Shown here piece by piece: positions 32,293-41,213 of a DNA stretch of 64,000 nucleotides. Source of the DNA: ZC4RG17 sp036380875 (GTDB lineage: Bacteria; Actinomycetota; Acidimicrobiia; Spongiisociales; ZC4RG35); contig DASVDX010000041.1 in NCBI GenBank assembly GCA_036380875.1, forward strand, positions 1 through 64,000. Reading direction: 5' to 3'. The notes beneath the pieces were generated by a model that saw only the letters and a list, made by a program, of their open reading frames with translations, had not been told where the DNA came from and made no database searches. Each line of letters begins with the position of its first letter. Within the stretch, counting starts at the first letter, position 1. Position numbers and translations under genes: made by a program.

Positions 32293-33459
32293 GTGAAACG
32301 AGCACTGGTCCTGATCGTGGCGCTTTCCGCCTTGATCAGTCCGGCCGCAGCGTTGGCGCAGACCGACGAGGAGACCTCCCCGCCGCCTAGCCGCCTGACG
32401 CTCGTGACGCCCTACCCGGCCGTGGCCGTCGAACCGGGAGACCAGGTCAGCTTCGACCTGACGATCTCCGCCCCGAACGCGACCCAGGTGGGGCTGACAG
32501 CGTCCGGTGTCCCGGAAGGCTGGACGTCGGCGTTCCGCGGAGGCGGATTCGAGGTCGACTCGGTGATGGCCGGAGGAGGCGTCGAGGCCGAAGTCGAGTT
32601 CAGCGTCACCGTCCCGGCCGATGCCCCGGAGGACGCGGTGCCGATCACCATCCGGGCCGACTCGGGTTCTGAGACAGCGGAGCTCGACCTGCAGATCCGC
32701 GTCTCCGCCGCTGCCGGCGGTGAGGTGACGATGAGCCCGGATTTTCCCGGTCTACGTTCCCCGGCCGGTGAGACAGCCGAGTTCCGCGTGGCGCTGCAGA
32801 ACGACACTCCGGCCGACCTCCAGTTCGAGTTGAGCGCCTCCGGCCCCCAGGGCTGGAGGGTGGAAGCCAGGCCCAGCTCGGAGGAGGGCGCCACGACGCT
32901 GGCCGTCGAAGCGGGCTCGGAAGAGAACATCACCGTCGAGGCCACCTCACCGCCCAACGCCGAAGCGGGCGAATACCCGATCACGGTCACCGCGACTGCC
33001 GAGGGCCAGGAGGTGTCGACCGAGCTCGTGGTCGAGGTGATCGGTTCCTATTCGATGGACCTCACCACTCAGGACGAACGCCTCAATGCCGAGGTCACCG
33101 TCGGGAGCTCGAGCGACCTCGCGCTCTTGGTCATCAACACCGGCACTGCGCCTCTGACCGGGGTATCCCTCAGCGCCACACCCCCCAGCGGATGGGAGGT
33201 GACATTCGACCAGGAAGAGTTGCCGCCGGTCCCGCCAGGCGAGACAGCCGTGGTCACCGCCACGATCACCCCTTCGGAGCAGGCCGTGGCCGGCGACTAC
33301 GTGATCACGTTCTCGGCTAGCGGCGAAGAAGCGGACGACGAGATCGAAGTTCGGGCCACCGTCAACCCGTCTCCCGTGTGGGGCATTCTCGGCGTCGGCC
33401 TCATCGTGCTGACGCTGGTGGCCTTGGCCTGGGTCTTCCGCCGCTTCGGGAGGCGATAA
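32293..33459 (+). CDS. Secreted, membrane-anchored NEW3-domain protein
   Basis: 388 residues. A signal peptide (RALVLIVALSALISPAAALA) is followed by an extracytoplasmic part of repeated beta-sandwich units of NEW3/CARDB type (for example DQVSFDLTISAPNATQVGL, ETAEFRVALQNDTPADLQFE and DLALLVINTGTAPLTGVSLS), then a C-terminal helix (WGILGVGLIVLTLVALAWVF) with a basic tail inside. Such proteins accompany ABC-2 transporters and probably form their outside-facing partner. GTG 32293 has AGGAGA upstream. The ABC ATPase starts two bases after its stop. Confidence 0.85.
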   Translation: MKRALVLIVALSALISPAAALAQTDEETSPPPSRLTLVTPYPAVAVEPGDQVSFDLTISAPNATQVGLTASGVPEGWTSAFRGGGFEVDSVMAGGGVEAEVEFSVTVPADAPEDAVPITIRADSGSETAELDLQIRVSAAAGGEVTMSPDFPGLRSPAGETAEFRVALQNDTPADLQFELSASGPQGWRVEARPSSEEGATTLAVEAGSEENITVEATSPPNAEAGEYPITVTATAEGQEVSTELVVEVIGSYSMDLTTQDERLNAEVTVGSSSDLALLVINTGTAPLTGVSLSATPPSGWEVTFDQEELPPVPPGETAVVTATITPSEQAVAGDYVITFSASGEEADDEIEVRATVNPSPVWGILGVGLIVLTLVALAWVFRRFGRR

Positions 33460-33461
33460 CC

Positions 33462-34400
33462 GTGGTCACCACCATCAAGTCGAAGAGCCTGACCAAGGCC
33501 TACGACGGACACAAGGTGGTGGACAACCTGAACCTCGACATCACCTCCGGGGAGATCTTCGGTCTCCTCGGGCCGAACGGCGCAGGCAAGACGACGACGA
33601 TCCTCATGCTGCTGGGCCTCGTCGAGCCCACCAGCGGTGAGATCGAGGTGCTGGGACTCGACCCGCGTCGCAACCCGCTCGAGGTGAAGCGGCGGGTCGG
33701 GTTCCTGCCCGACGCGGTCGGGTTCTACGACACGATGACCGGCCGCGAGAACCTTCGGTTCACTGCCCGTCTCAACGGCATCGAGGACGCCGAGGAGAAG
33801 ATCGACGCCCTCCTCGAGGAAGTCGGCCTCGCCGACGCCGGCGACCAGCGAGTCGGCGAGTACTCGCGAGGCATGAAGCAGCGGCTCGGTCTGGCCGACG
33901 CCCTGGTGAAGGGCCCCGGGGTCTTGATCCTCGACGAACCGACCACCGCCATCGACCCGGAGGGTGTGGCCGAGATCCTCGGGATGATCCGCCGGCTCGC
34001 CACGGAGCAGGGAGTCACGATCCTGCTGTCCAGCCACCTCCTCCATCAGGTGCAGGCGGTTTGCGACCGGGTAGCGATCTTCGTCGACGGCAAGGTCGTC
34101 GCCCAGGGCCCGCCCCACGAGCTGGCGGCGCAGCAACGCGGCCCGACGCGGGTCGAGTTCCGCTTCGACGAAGACGACGAGGCCCTCGGCCAGCGGCTGG
34201 AGGGTCTGGCTCCCGTTCAGAGCGTCACCCGGGGCCGCATCCCCGGGGCGTGGATCGTCGGCGTCGAACCTGCCCGCCTGTCCGAGGCAGTGCGTCTCGC
34301 CTCCGCCGAGGCGCCACTGATCGGTGTCCGCCGCCTCGATGACGACCTAGACGCCATCTACCGGCGTTACTTCGAGTCGAGCGAGGAGAAGTCGGCATGA
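33462..34400 (+). CDS. ABC-2 type transporter ATP-binding protein
   Basis: A 312-residue ATPase. Walker A is GPNGAGKT, the signature is EYSRGMKQRLGLADAL, Walker B is GVLILDEPTTAID and the H-loop is LLSSHLL, all in order. The C-terminal 90 residues form the added domain seen in drug- or lipid-type ABC-2 ATPases. GTG 33462 with GGGAGG ahead. Co-translated with the permease (ATGA overlap at 34397). The substrate is unknown; export is expected. Confidence 0.94.
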   Translation: MVTTIKSKSLTKAYDGHKVVDNLNLDITSGEIFGLLGPNGAGKTTTILMLLGLVEPTSGEIEVLGLDPRRNPLEVKRRVGFLPDAVGFYDTMTGRENLRFTARLNGIEDAEEKIDALLEEVGLADAGDQRVGEYSRGMKQRLGLADALVKGPGVLILDEPTTAIDPEGVAEILGMIRRLATEQGVTILLSSHLLHQVQAVCDRVAIFVDGKVVAQGPPHELAAQQRGPTRVEFRFDEDDEALGQRLEGLAPVQSVTRGRIPGAWIVGVEPARLSEAVRLASAEAPLIGVRRLDDDLDAIYRRYFESSEEKSA

Positions 34401-35380
34401 CGACCGCCACCGTCACAGAAACCGAAAAGGAGTTCCGCCCGGTCCAAGGGTGGCGGGTGGTCGCCGCCAAGGAGTTGGCCGACCACCTCCTGTCAGGACG
34501 ATTCATCGTCCTGATGGCCGTCCTCGGGATCGCCACCGCGGCGGCGGTGTTCGCTGCCTCCGGGGGCATCCGCGACGTGGCCCCGAACGCACAGGGGATC
34601 ACAGCTCTGTTCCTGAAGCTGTTCACGGTCACCGCCGACCCGGTTCCGTTCCCCTTGATCGTGTTCGTGGGCTTCCTCGCCCCACTGCTCGGGATCATGT
34701 TCGGGTTCGACGCGGTGAACGGTGAACGCTCTCAGGGGACGCTGCCGCGGCTCCTGTCGCAGCCGATCCATCGCGACGAAGTGATCCTCGGCAAGTTCGT
34801 GGCCGGGCTGAGCGTGGTGGCGATCATGCTCGCCTCGCTCGTGCTGTTCGTCTCCGGCATCGGGATATTCCGGCTGGGAGTGGTCCCCACCGCGGCGGAG
34901 ATCACCCGTCTGTTCGTGTGGCTGATCCTCGCCGTGATCTACGTGGGGTTCTGGCAGGCGCTGGCCACCCTGACCTCGGTGCTCACCCGGCGTGCTTCCA
35001 CGTCGGCGCTGATCCCGGTCGGCGTGTGGCTCGTCCTGGCACTGTTCGGGTCTTTCATCTTCAGCGCCATCGCCGGGATCATCTCCCCCCGCGACGGCAC
35101 AGCCGTTGCCGAGGTCGCCTATCTGCGGACCCAGCAGGCGGTCAGCCAGATATCGCCGATCACTCTGTTCCAGCAGGGCTCGACGGTCCTCCTCGACCCC
35201 GAGGTGCGGACGGTAGGGCTCGTCACATTGGAGCAGGTCGACCGGGCGATCGTCTCCGAGCTCAACCTGACTCAGAGCCTGGGTGTAGTCTGGCCCCAGC
35301 TCGTGGTGCTGGTGGCGATGACCGCGGTCATGTACGCCCTGGCGTACGTGGCCTTCATGCGTCAAGAAGTACGCGCCTAG
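34397..35380 (+). CDS. ABC-2 type transporter permease
   Basis: A 327-residue permease with six predicted helices, the first around residues 36-54 (FIVLMAVLGIATAAAVFAAS) and the last near 305-322. It carries the cytoplasmic GERSQGTLPRLLSQPIHRDE loop that marks ABC-2 permeases (NosY/GldF-like). It is the third gene of the NEW3-ATPase-permease operon, which is closed by a strong hairpin just after its stop. Confidence 0.92.
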   Translation: MTTATVTETEKEFRPVQGWRVVAAKELADHLLSGRFIVLMAVLGIATAAAVFAASGGIRDVAPNAQGITALFLKLFTVTADPVPFPLIVFVGFLAPLLGIMFGFDAVNGERSQGTLPRLLSQPIHRDEVILGKFVAGLSVVAIMLASLVLFVSGIGIFRLGVVPTAAEITRLFVWLILAVIYVGFWQALATLTSVLTRRASTSALIPVGVWLVLALFGSFIFSAIAGIISPRDGTAVAEVAYLRTQQAVSQISPITLFQQGSTVLLDPEVRTVGLVTLEQVDRAIVSELNLTQSLGVVWPQLVVLVAMTAVMYALAYVAFMRQEVRA

Positions 35381-35382
35381 GG

Positions 35383-35414
35383 ACGTCCCCCGCCACGTCG
35401 ATGGCGGGGGACGT
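35383..35414 (+). terminator. Strong hairpin terminator after the ABC-2 operon
   Basis: Thirteen-base perfect arms, ACGTCCCCCGCCA and TGGCGGGGGACGT, flank a 6-base loop CGTCGA, beginning two bases after the permease stop. There is no T-run, as is usual in high-GC actinobacteria. The next gene begins 16 bases further on. Confidence 0.75.
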
Positions 35415-35429
35415 GCCATCCTGGGGGCC

Positions 35430-36641
35430 ATGGAGCGCCGACTGCCGCGCTGGAGCGAGCTGCGCCAGCTGATCCGGATCGAGCCACCCGCGTTTCGGCG
35501 CGAAGAACGCCTCGAACGGGCTGCAACGATCTGGGATCTGCGCCGCATGGGACGGCGCCGCACGCCACGGGCAGTGTTCGACTACGTCGACGGTGCCGCC
35601 GAAGCCGAGATCTCACTTCGCCGGTCGAGGAACGCGTTCCGCCGTGTCGAGTTCGTGCCGAGCGTCCTCAGGGATGTGTCGAAGGTCGACACGTCGGCCA
35701 CCATCCTCGGCAAGCCGGCCTCGCTGCCCCTCGCTCTGTCGCCCACCGGATTCACCCGGATGATGCACGCAGCCGGAGAGCCGGCGGTCGCGGCTGCCGC
35801 CGCCGCAGCCGGTGTCCCGTACTCGCTTTCCACCCTCGGCACCACGTCGGCCCGGGACCTCTCCCGGCAGGTACCGCAGGGAGAGCGGTGGTTCCAGCTC
35901 TACGTGTGGAAGGACCGGGGGTTCGCCCGGGAGCTCATCGACGCCGCCCGGGATGGCCGCTACTCGGCTCTGATCCTCACCGTGGACACCCCGGTCGCCG
36001 GGGCCCGGTTACGTGACGTCTACAACGGGCTGACCATCCCTCCGAAGCTCCGGTGGAAGACTCTCATCGACGGCGCCCTCCACCCGGCCTGGTGGTGGGA
36101 CTTCCTCACGACCGAGCCGCTGGAGTTCGCCTCGCTGAGGTCATCGGAGGGGACGGTGGCGGACCTGATCGACAAGGTCTTCGACCCGACCGTCGACTTC
36201 GACGACCTCGCCTGGCTCAAGGAGACCTGGAATGGTCCGGTGATCGTCAAGGGAATCCAGACGCCGGAAGATGCCGTGGCGGTGACCGAGCGGGGAGCCG
36301 ACGCCGTCATCGTCTCCAATCACGGCGGTCGTCAGCTCGATCGAGCACCCGTCACCCTGGAGGTGCTGCCGGAGGTCGTCGCGGCGGTCGGCGACCGGGC
36401 GGAGGTCTATGTGGATGGCGGCGTGATGTCCGGTGCCGACATCGCCGCCGCGGTGTGCTTCGGCGCAAAGGCGGCGATGGTCGGGCGGGCGTACCTGTAC
36501 GGGCTGATGGCAGGAGGCCGAGCGGGCGTCGATCGGGCACTCGCCATCCTCAGTGCAGAGCTCGTTCGCACGATGCAGCTCCTCGGCGTGACGTCGGTCG
36601 AAGAGCTCGATCGCTCCCGGGTTCGGCTGCGCGACCACTGA
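35430..36641 (+). CDS. FMN-dependent alpha-hydroxy-acid oxidase/dehydrogenase (LldD-like)
   Basis: A 403-residue TIM-barrel flavoenzyme. It has VFDYVDGAAEAEISLRRSR (substrate Tyr region), LALSPTGFTRMMHAAGEPAV, QLYVWKDRG, the FMN-binding K274 in PVIVKGIQT, the catalytic His/Arg pair H298 and R301 in SNHGGRQLD, and YVDGGVMSGADIAAAVCFGA. It oxidises an L-2-hydroxyacid such as lactate or mandelate to the oxoacid; which one cannot be read from sequence. It is followed three bases later by the Rsm22-like gene. Cytoplasmic or membrane-peripheral. Confidence 0.92.
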   Translation: MERRLPRWSELRQLIRIEPPAFRREERLERAATIWDLRRMGRRRTPRAVFDYVDGAAEAEISLRRSRNAFRRVEFVPSVLRDVSKVDTSATILGKPASLPLALSPTGFTRMMHAAGEPAVAAAAAAAGVPYSLSTLGTTSARDLSRQVPQGERWFQLYVWKDRGFARELIDAARDGRYSALILTVDTPVAGARLRDVYNGLTIPPKLRWKTLIDGALHPAWWWDFLTTEPLEFASLRSSEGTVADLIDKVFDPTVDFDDLAWLKETWNGPVIVKGIQTPEDAVAVTERGADAVIVSNHGGRQLDRAPVTLEVLPEVVAAVGDRAEVYVDGGVMSGADIAAAVCFGAKAAMVGRAYLYGLMAGGRAGVDRALAILSAELVRTMQLLGVTSVEELDRSRVRLRDH

Positions 36642-36644
36642 CCG

Positions 36645-37601
36645 ATGTCGACCCTGCCCCCGGCGCTCTTGCGGGCGATCGAAGACGAGATCTCCACGGT
36701 GCCTTTCCGAGCCCTGCAGAGCCGCGTCACCGAGATGATGGCCGCGTACCGATCCGGCGATGCCGAGGCGGCGCCCTTCCTCGACGACACGGGGGCGAAG
36801 GCCTACGCCGCCTACCGGATGCCCGGGACCGTTGCCGCTCTGATTCGGGTGCTGACCGAGCTCACCGAGACGACAGGCATCGCGCCAACCAGCCTGGTCG
36901 ACGTCGGCGGCGGCACCGGTGCCACCGTGTGGGCGGCGTCCACGGTGTGGCACTCGCTCCAACGAGCAACCGTCGTCGATCGCTCGCCCGAAGCTGTGGC
37001 CGTCGGGAGGGCACTCGCCTCCGACCTCGACATCCCGGTCACCTGGATCACCGACCCTCTCGGCGACGAGCTTCCGGAGGCCGACGTAGCCGTCGCCGCC
37101 TACCTGCTGGGTGAGCTGTCGGCCGAGGACATCGACCGGGTCGTGGACGCCATGACCCGGGCCGCGCCGACCGTCGTGATCGTCGAACCGGGAACACCGC
37201 CCGGGTATCAGCGTGTCCTCGGGGCACGCGACAGATTGATCGAAGCGGGCCTGGACCTGGCGGCACCCTGCCCTCATGTTCATGAGTGTCCGCTGGCGGG
37301 GCGGGACTGGTGCCATTTCGCGGCGCGGTTCAGTCGACCGGCATGGCTACGACGTCTGAAGGACGCCGAGTTGGGCCACGAAGACGAGAAGTACTCCTAC
37401 GTCGTCGCGACCCGCCTGGAGGTCGTCGAAGTCGGCGACCGCATCATCCGTCATCCCCTCAAGCGTCCGCGCATGGTCTCCCTCGAGTTGTGCCGAACGG
37501 ACGGCTCGGCAACCACGGTCACGATTTCTCGTCGCCACGGCGACGCCTACCGGGCGGCGCGAGACGTCCGGTGGGGCGACCGATGGCCGGTTAAGACCTG
37601 A
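36645..37601 (+). CDS. Rsm22-like ribosomal-protein-associated methyltransferase
   Basis: 318 residues. The SAM-binding motif is DVGGGTG (86-92). A metal or Fe-S cysteine set follows, C209, C215 and C223 (CPHVHECPL and DWCHF), then FSRPAWLRRLKDAELGHEDE and the tail region HPLKRPRMVSLELC. This is the pattern of the mitochondrial mS22/Rsm22 and bacterial homologues involved in small-subunit ribosome assembly. The actual methyl target is unknown. Start ATG 36645. Confidence 0.87.
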   Translation: MSTLPPALLRAIEDEISTVPFRALQSRVTEMMAAYRSGDAEAAPFLDDTGAKAYAAYRMPGTVAALIRVLTELTETTGIAPTSLVDVGGGTGATVWAASTVWHSLQRATVVDRSPEAVAVGRALASDLDIPVTWITDPLGDELPEADVAVAAYLLGELSAEDIDRVVDAMTRAAPTVVIVEPGTPPGYQRVLGARDRLIEAGLDLAAPCPHVHECPLAGRDWCHFAARFSRPAWLRRLKDAELGHEDEKYSYVVATRLEVVEVGDRIIRHPLKRPRMVSLELCRTDGSATTVTISRRHGDAYRAARDVRWGDRWPVKT

Positions 37602-37624
37602 CCCTTCGGGCCGATAAGTCAGGA

Positions 37625-39304
37625 ATGCTCTTTCGTCGGAAGGGAAGGGGCCTGGCTAGCGCCGTGCTAGTGGCCATCGTGGGAGGCGCCCTCACCGGTG
37701 TCGCCGCCTATGCAGCGTGGCTCTTCGACGAAGACACCAAGGCCAGCGAACTGGCTCGAACGGGCGAGGTCGTCACGGGTGCGATCGAAGACACCATCAA
37801 CTCCGCCATAACCCAACTGCGGTCGGCGCAGGCCCTGTTCGAAGCCTCCGACGACGTCTCCGCCGTCGAGTTCTCCCAGTTCGCCCTCTACCAAGGCGCA
37901 TCTCCGGGGATGGTGGCGATCGGCTTCGCCCGCATCGTCCCGCCCGACGAGTGGATGGCATTCACGATCGCCGCCCGCCGAGAGCGCCCGCAATATGTGG
38001 TGCAAGACCTCGGGCGCCGGGCGATGATCGGACCGCCCGAGAATCGGGACGCCGTCCCCGTCTGGTACGTCCATCACCGCCGTATCGCCCCTGGTCTGCT
38101 CGGTGTGGACCTGGCCGACGACCCCGAACGAAGAGCGGCGATCACCCGAGCAGTCGAAAACGACGTCCCGGCGATCACCGGCCACATGTCGGTGCTCGGC
38201 AGCACCGGCGACTACGTCGAGATCTACATCCCGGTTCAGAGCGTCTCGGGGGGCGGGCCCGGCGTCGTGTTCACCCAGATCGACCTGTTCGACCTGGTCA
38301 CCGCCATCGTGGACACGTCCGACGACGACCCGACGATCCGCATCTCCGACGTGACGGGTTCCGGCGTCGCGACTCCCGACAACGGGCCCGATCGATGGTC
38401 GGACCGCATCCGGGTGGCCGACCGTACCTGGGAGGTCACCGTTGTCGATCGAGACATGCCGTTGTTGCCTCCTTTCACGGCCACCGTGGCGGCCACGGGG
38501 GCGGCGATCACACTCCTGGCGTCGGTGCTCACGGTGGCGGCGACCTCGGCCAGGGAACGGCGCCGTCAGTTGGACGACCTCCTCGCCCGCGCACGGGAGA
38601 AGGACGTCTTCTTGGCAACGGTGGCGCACGAGTTGAGGACTCCCCTCACCAGTGTGGTTGGAGCCGCCGCCCTGTTGGCAGAGCAATGGCAGCACCTGGA
38701 GCCGACAGAGATCGAGGAGTTGCTCCAGGCTGTCCATTCGGAGGCGACCGACCTGTCCGACCTGATCGAGGACTTTCTCGTCGCCGGCCGCCTCCAGGCG
38801 GGAGCGATCAGCTACAGATCCGAGACGGTCGACGTCGGGAGTCAGATCAGGCGGGTCCTGGCGCGGATCAACCAGCTCCCGGACTTCCAGTTGTGCCTGG
38901 GCGAATCCGGGCCTTTCGCCCACGCCGACCCTTTGCGGGTACGACAGATCATCCGCAACCTCCTGGTCAACGCCAACCGCTACGCCAGGAGCGCCGTTCG
39001 GGTCACCACACGGGAAACGGACGACCGGGTGATCGCCGAGTTCCGCAACGATGGCGACCCGGTTGCTCCGGAGGTCGTCGAGGTGCTGTTCGAGCCCTAC
39101 CAGAACGGAAAAGGGAGAACCCGGACCTTTGGCTCCATCGGGCTCGGGCTCCCGGTCTCCCGGCGTCTGGCCCAGGCGATGGGAGGGGACCTCACGTACG
39201 CCTACGAGAACGGATGGTGCGTGTTCACCGTCGACCTTCCCCGTGCTCCCAGCCCGCTCCCGAACCCCGAACCTCTGGACCGGGCCGGGGCGACCAGACT
39301 CTGA
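37625..39304 (+). CDS. CHASE-domain sensor histidine kinase
   Basis: 559 residues. An N-terminal helix (SAVLVAIVGGALTGVAAYAA) precedes an extracytoplasmic CHASE domain at about 40-280 (FALYQGASPGMVAIGFARIV, then RRAAITRAVENDVPAITGHM). A second helix lies near 288-310, then HisKA with the phospho-acceptor H335 in VAHELRTPL and a HATPase with NLLVNANRYA and GSIGLGLPVSRRLA. CHASE senses small ligands outside the cell. No response regulator is adjacent, so it is an orphan kinase. It converges with the gene at 39309. Confidence 0.93.
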   Translation: MLFRRKGRGLASAVLVAIVGGALTGVAAYAAWLFDEDTKASELARTGEVVTGAIEDTINSAITQLRSAQALFEASDDVSAVEFSQFALYQGASPGMVAIGFARIVPPDEWMAFTIAARRERPQYVVQDLGRRAMIGPPENRDAVPVWYVHHRRIAPGLLGVDLADDPERRAAITRAVENDVPAITGHMSVLGSTGDYVEIYIPVQSVSGGGPGVVFTQIDLFDLVTAIVDTSDDDPTIRISDVTGSGVATPDNGPDRWSDRIRVADRTWEVTVVDRDMPLLPPFTATVAATGAAITLLASVLTVAATSARERRRQLDDLLARAREKDVFLATVAHELRTPLTSVVGAAALLAEQWQHLEPTEIEELLQAVHSEATDLSDLIEDFLVAGRLQAGAISYRSETVDVGSQIRRVLARINQLPDFQLCLGESGPFAHADPLRVRQIIRNLLVNANRYARSAVRVTTRETDDRVIAEFRNDGDPVAPEVVEVLFEPYQNGKGRTRTFGSIGLGLPVSRRLAQAMGGDLTYAYENGWCVFTVDLPRAPSPLPNPEPLDRAGATRL

Positions 39305-39308
39305 CGGG

Positions 39309-40220
39309 TCAGTCGAACAGATCCTCGATCGAGTCGACGACCTCGTCGACGAGCCGCTTCCACCCGCTCTGGCCCTGCCGCCACTGCCGCCGCATACGGC
39401 GCTTGCGGGCACGGCGGTAGAGCTCGGGGTGGGAGATGCCGTCCAGCGCCCGGAGCATTCCCTTTCGGATCGACGTCGCCCAGGTTCGGGCGATGGTGAA
39501 CATGGTGGTGCCAGCGACCACCAGTCCGGGCACAGCGGCAGTGAGGAACTGGAGGAGGTCGTTCCCGCCGGGTACCGCTGCGGCCACGGTCACTCCTGTG
39601 GCCACCCCGAGTGCGGCCACCCCTGCGCCCACTCCCACGGCGGTGTTTCGGATCCGGCCGGTCTCGACCTCCAACTCGACTAGTTGTTCGTTGGGGCCGA
39701 GCTCGGACTGTCGATGGATCACCTGGTGCATGCCGCGAAGCGCCTTGGTGCCGTCGGTTCCGAGCGCTAGACGGGTTGAGGTCATCCAATGCCTGTCCGG
39801 CTCCCAGCGGATCCCATCTGGAGTCCTGGCCACCGGGCGAAGGCCTTCCTCGGTCTCCAGCCACGACATGATCCGGTCGGACACATCAGCGTGGTCGCCT
39901 GACACGATCGTCCGCTCGATGAGACGTTTCGGGCCGAGCCATCCGCCCTCTCTGTTGGATACCGGGGGTGCCGCGATCTCCTCGCGGATCGCTCGGTCGA
40001 CGACCGAGTCGTCCAGCCCGAGTTCACGAGCGATATGTCGGATCTGGCTCGCGGAGAATGTGTCCTTGGCGTGGCGTTGGGCTTGGATGCGGATGGCGCG
40101 TTCGAGCACTCGCTCGGCGTCCTCCCGGCTCAACGCGTCCAACCGCCGGGCGAGCTCCTCGTGGGACGCTCGCCAGCTGTGTTGGGGGCCCCGGCCTGGA
40201 ACGCCCTCGGAGCGTTGCAT
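39309..40220 (-). CDS. Unrecognised protein with helical N-terminus and two central membrane segments
   Basis: 303 residues, no family assigned. The N-terminal part (ELARRLDALSREDAERVLER and SASQIRHIARELGLDDSVVD) looks like a SHOCT/anti-repressor-type helical motif that begins many small membrane-associated bacterial proteins. Residues about 195-245 hold two hydrophobic stretches (AVGVGAGVAALGVATGVTVA and LLQFLTAAVPGLVVAGTTMF). The C-terminal tail is very basic (RRARKRRMRRQWRQGQ). It may be a membrane-tethered regulator. It is followed, tail to tail, by the CHASE kinase. Confidence 0.65.
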   Translation of the reverse strand: MQRSEGVPGRGPQHSWRASHEELARRLDALSREDAERVLERAIRIQAQRHAKDTFSASQIRHIARELGLDDSVVDRAIREEIAAPPVSNREGGWLGPKRLIERTIVSGDHADVSDRIMSWLETEEGLRPVARTPDGIRWEPDRHWMTSTRLALGTDGTKALRGMHQVIHRQSELGPNEQLVELEVETGRIRNTAVGVGAGVAALGVATGVTVAAAVPGGNDLLQFLTAAVPGLVVAGTTMFTIARTWATSIRKGMLRALDGISHPELYRRARKRRMRRQWRQGQSGWKRLVDEVVDSIEDLFD

Positions 40221-40235
40221 GCAATCAGTATGGCT

Positions 40236-41141
40236 TCAGATGACCGAAGCGGGGTCGGTGTTTGCCCCTGAGATCACCACGCAGACCCTCTCCCCTGACC
40301 CGGTTCGGTAGGCGCCCGACAGCACGGCGGCGAGAGCGGTGGCGGCCCCCGGCTCGGCGACCAGCCGAGCCTCCCTCCACAGCCACCGCTGGGCCTTCTC
40401 GACGTCGGGATCCTCGACTGTCACTGCCTCGTCGACCCAGCGCTGGGCGGCCTCGAAGGCGATCTCGCCCACCCTCCGCGCGCCGAGCGAATCGGCCGCC
40501 AACCCGCCGACCTCGACGTCGGTAGGGCGGCCTTCGCGGAGTGCAGCGCCGAGAGCATTCGTCGTCGCCGTCTCCGCGGCCACTACCCGAGCGTCGTCGC
40601 GGACCCACGAGGCGATGCCACCGATGAGCCCGCCCCCACCTACCGCCACCACGACCGTGTCGAGATCGGGGATCTGCTCAGAGATCTCCTTCCCGCAGGT
40701 GCCCTGGCCGGCGACGACCAGGGGATCGTCGAAAGCGTGCACCTCGACGGCGTCCGCCGACTGCAGGTAGCGCCGGGACGCATCCAAGGCTTCGTCGTAG
40801 TAGCCCTCGATCTCGTGGAGACGGGCGCCAGTCTCTCGGATCCGCCCGATCTTCGACTCCGGCGAGGTGGTGGGGACGAAGATGTCGGCTTGCCGGCCGA
40901 GGGTGGTGGCGGCGAAAGCCACCGCGAGTCCATGGTTCCCTCCCGAAGCCGCAACGACCCTCTGCGCATCGGGACGCGCCGTGAGAAAGGAGAAGGCCCC
41001 GCGCACCTTGAACGAACCGGTCCTTTGAGTTTGTTCGAGCTTGAGAAAGAGGTTCGGCTCGACCTCCAACACGGGCGTCATCCGGATGTAGGGTCGAATC
41101 CGTTCCTCAGCCTCCTCGATGTCGGCCCGCGTCACTTCCAT
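40236..41141 (-). CDS. PLP-dependent threonine/serine dehydratase
   Basis: 301 residues of fold-type II PLP enzyme. The Schiff-base lysine is K45 in GSFKVRGAF. AASGGNHGLAVAFAATTLGR is next, the phosphate loop is VGGGGLIGG, and the C-terminal VVISGAN lies at the cofactor ring nitrogen. It deaminates threonine or serine to the 2-oxoacid; there is no ACT domain, so it is of the catabolic type. A related enzyme in the ectoine locus (51978) is clearly a different subgroup. Start ATG 41141. Confidence 0.9.
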   Translation of the reverse strand: MEVTRADIEEAEERIRPYIRMTPVLEVEPNLFLKLEQTQRTGSFKVRGAFSFLTARPDAQRVVAASGGNHGLAVAFAATTLGRQADIFVPTTSPESKIGRIRETGARLHEIEGYYDEALDASRRYLQSADAVEVHAFDDPLVVAGQGTCGKEISEQIPDLDTVVVAVGGGGLIGGIASWVRDDARVVAAETATTNALGAALREGRPTDVEVGGLAADSLGARRVGEIAFEAAQRWVDEAVTVEDPDVEKAQRWLWREARLVAEPGAATALAAVLSGAYRTGSGERVCVVISGANTDPASVI

Positions 41142-41213
41142 CGCAGCCAAGGTAGCCACAGCGTGCCGAGATTTTGGAGGTCGAGGAGGAGTCGGCCGAG
41201 TACCGTCGCCTTC

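Noticed and set aside
40737..41213. Long extension of the tandem-GNAT protein
   Set aside because: It is antisense of the threonine dehydratase and contains no domain; GTG 41214 begins the first GNAT fold.
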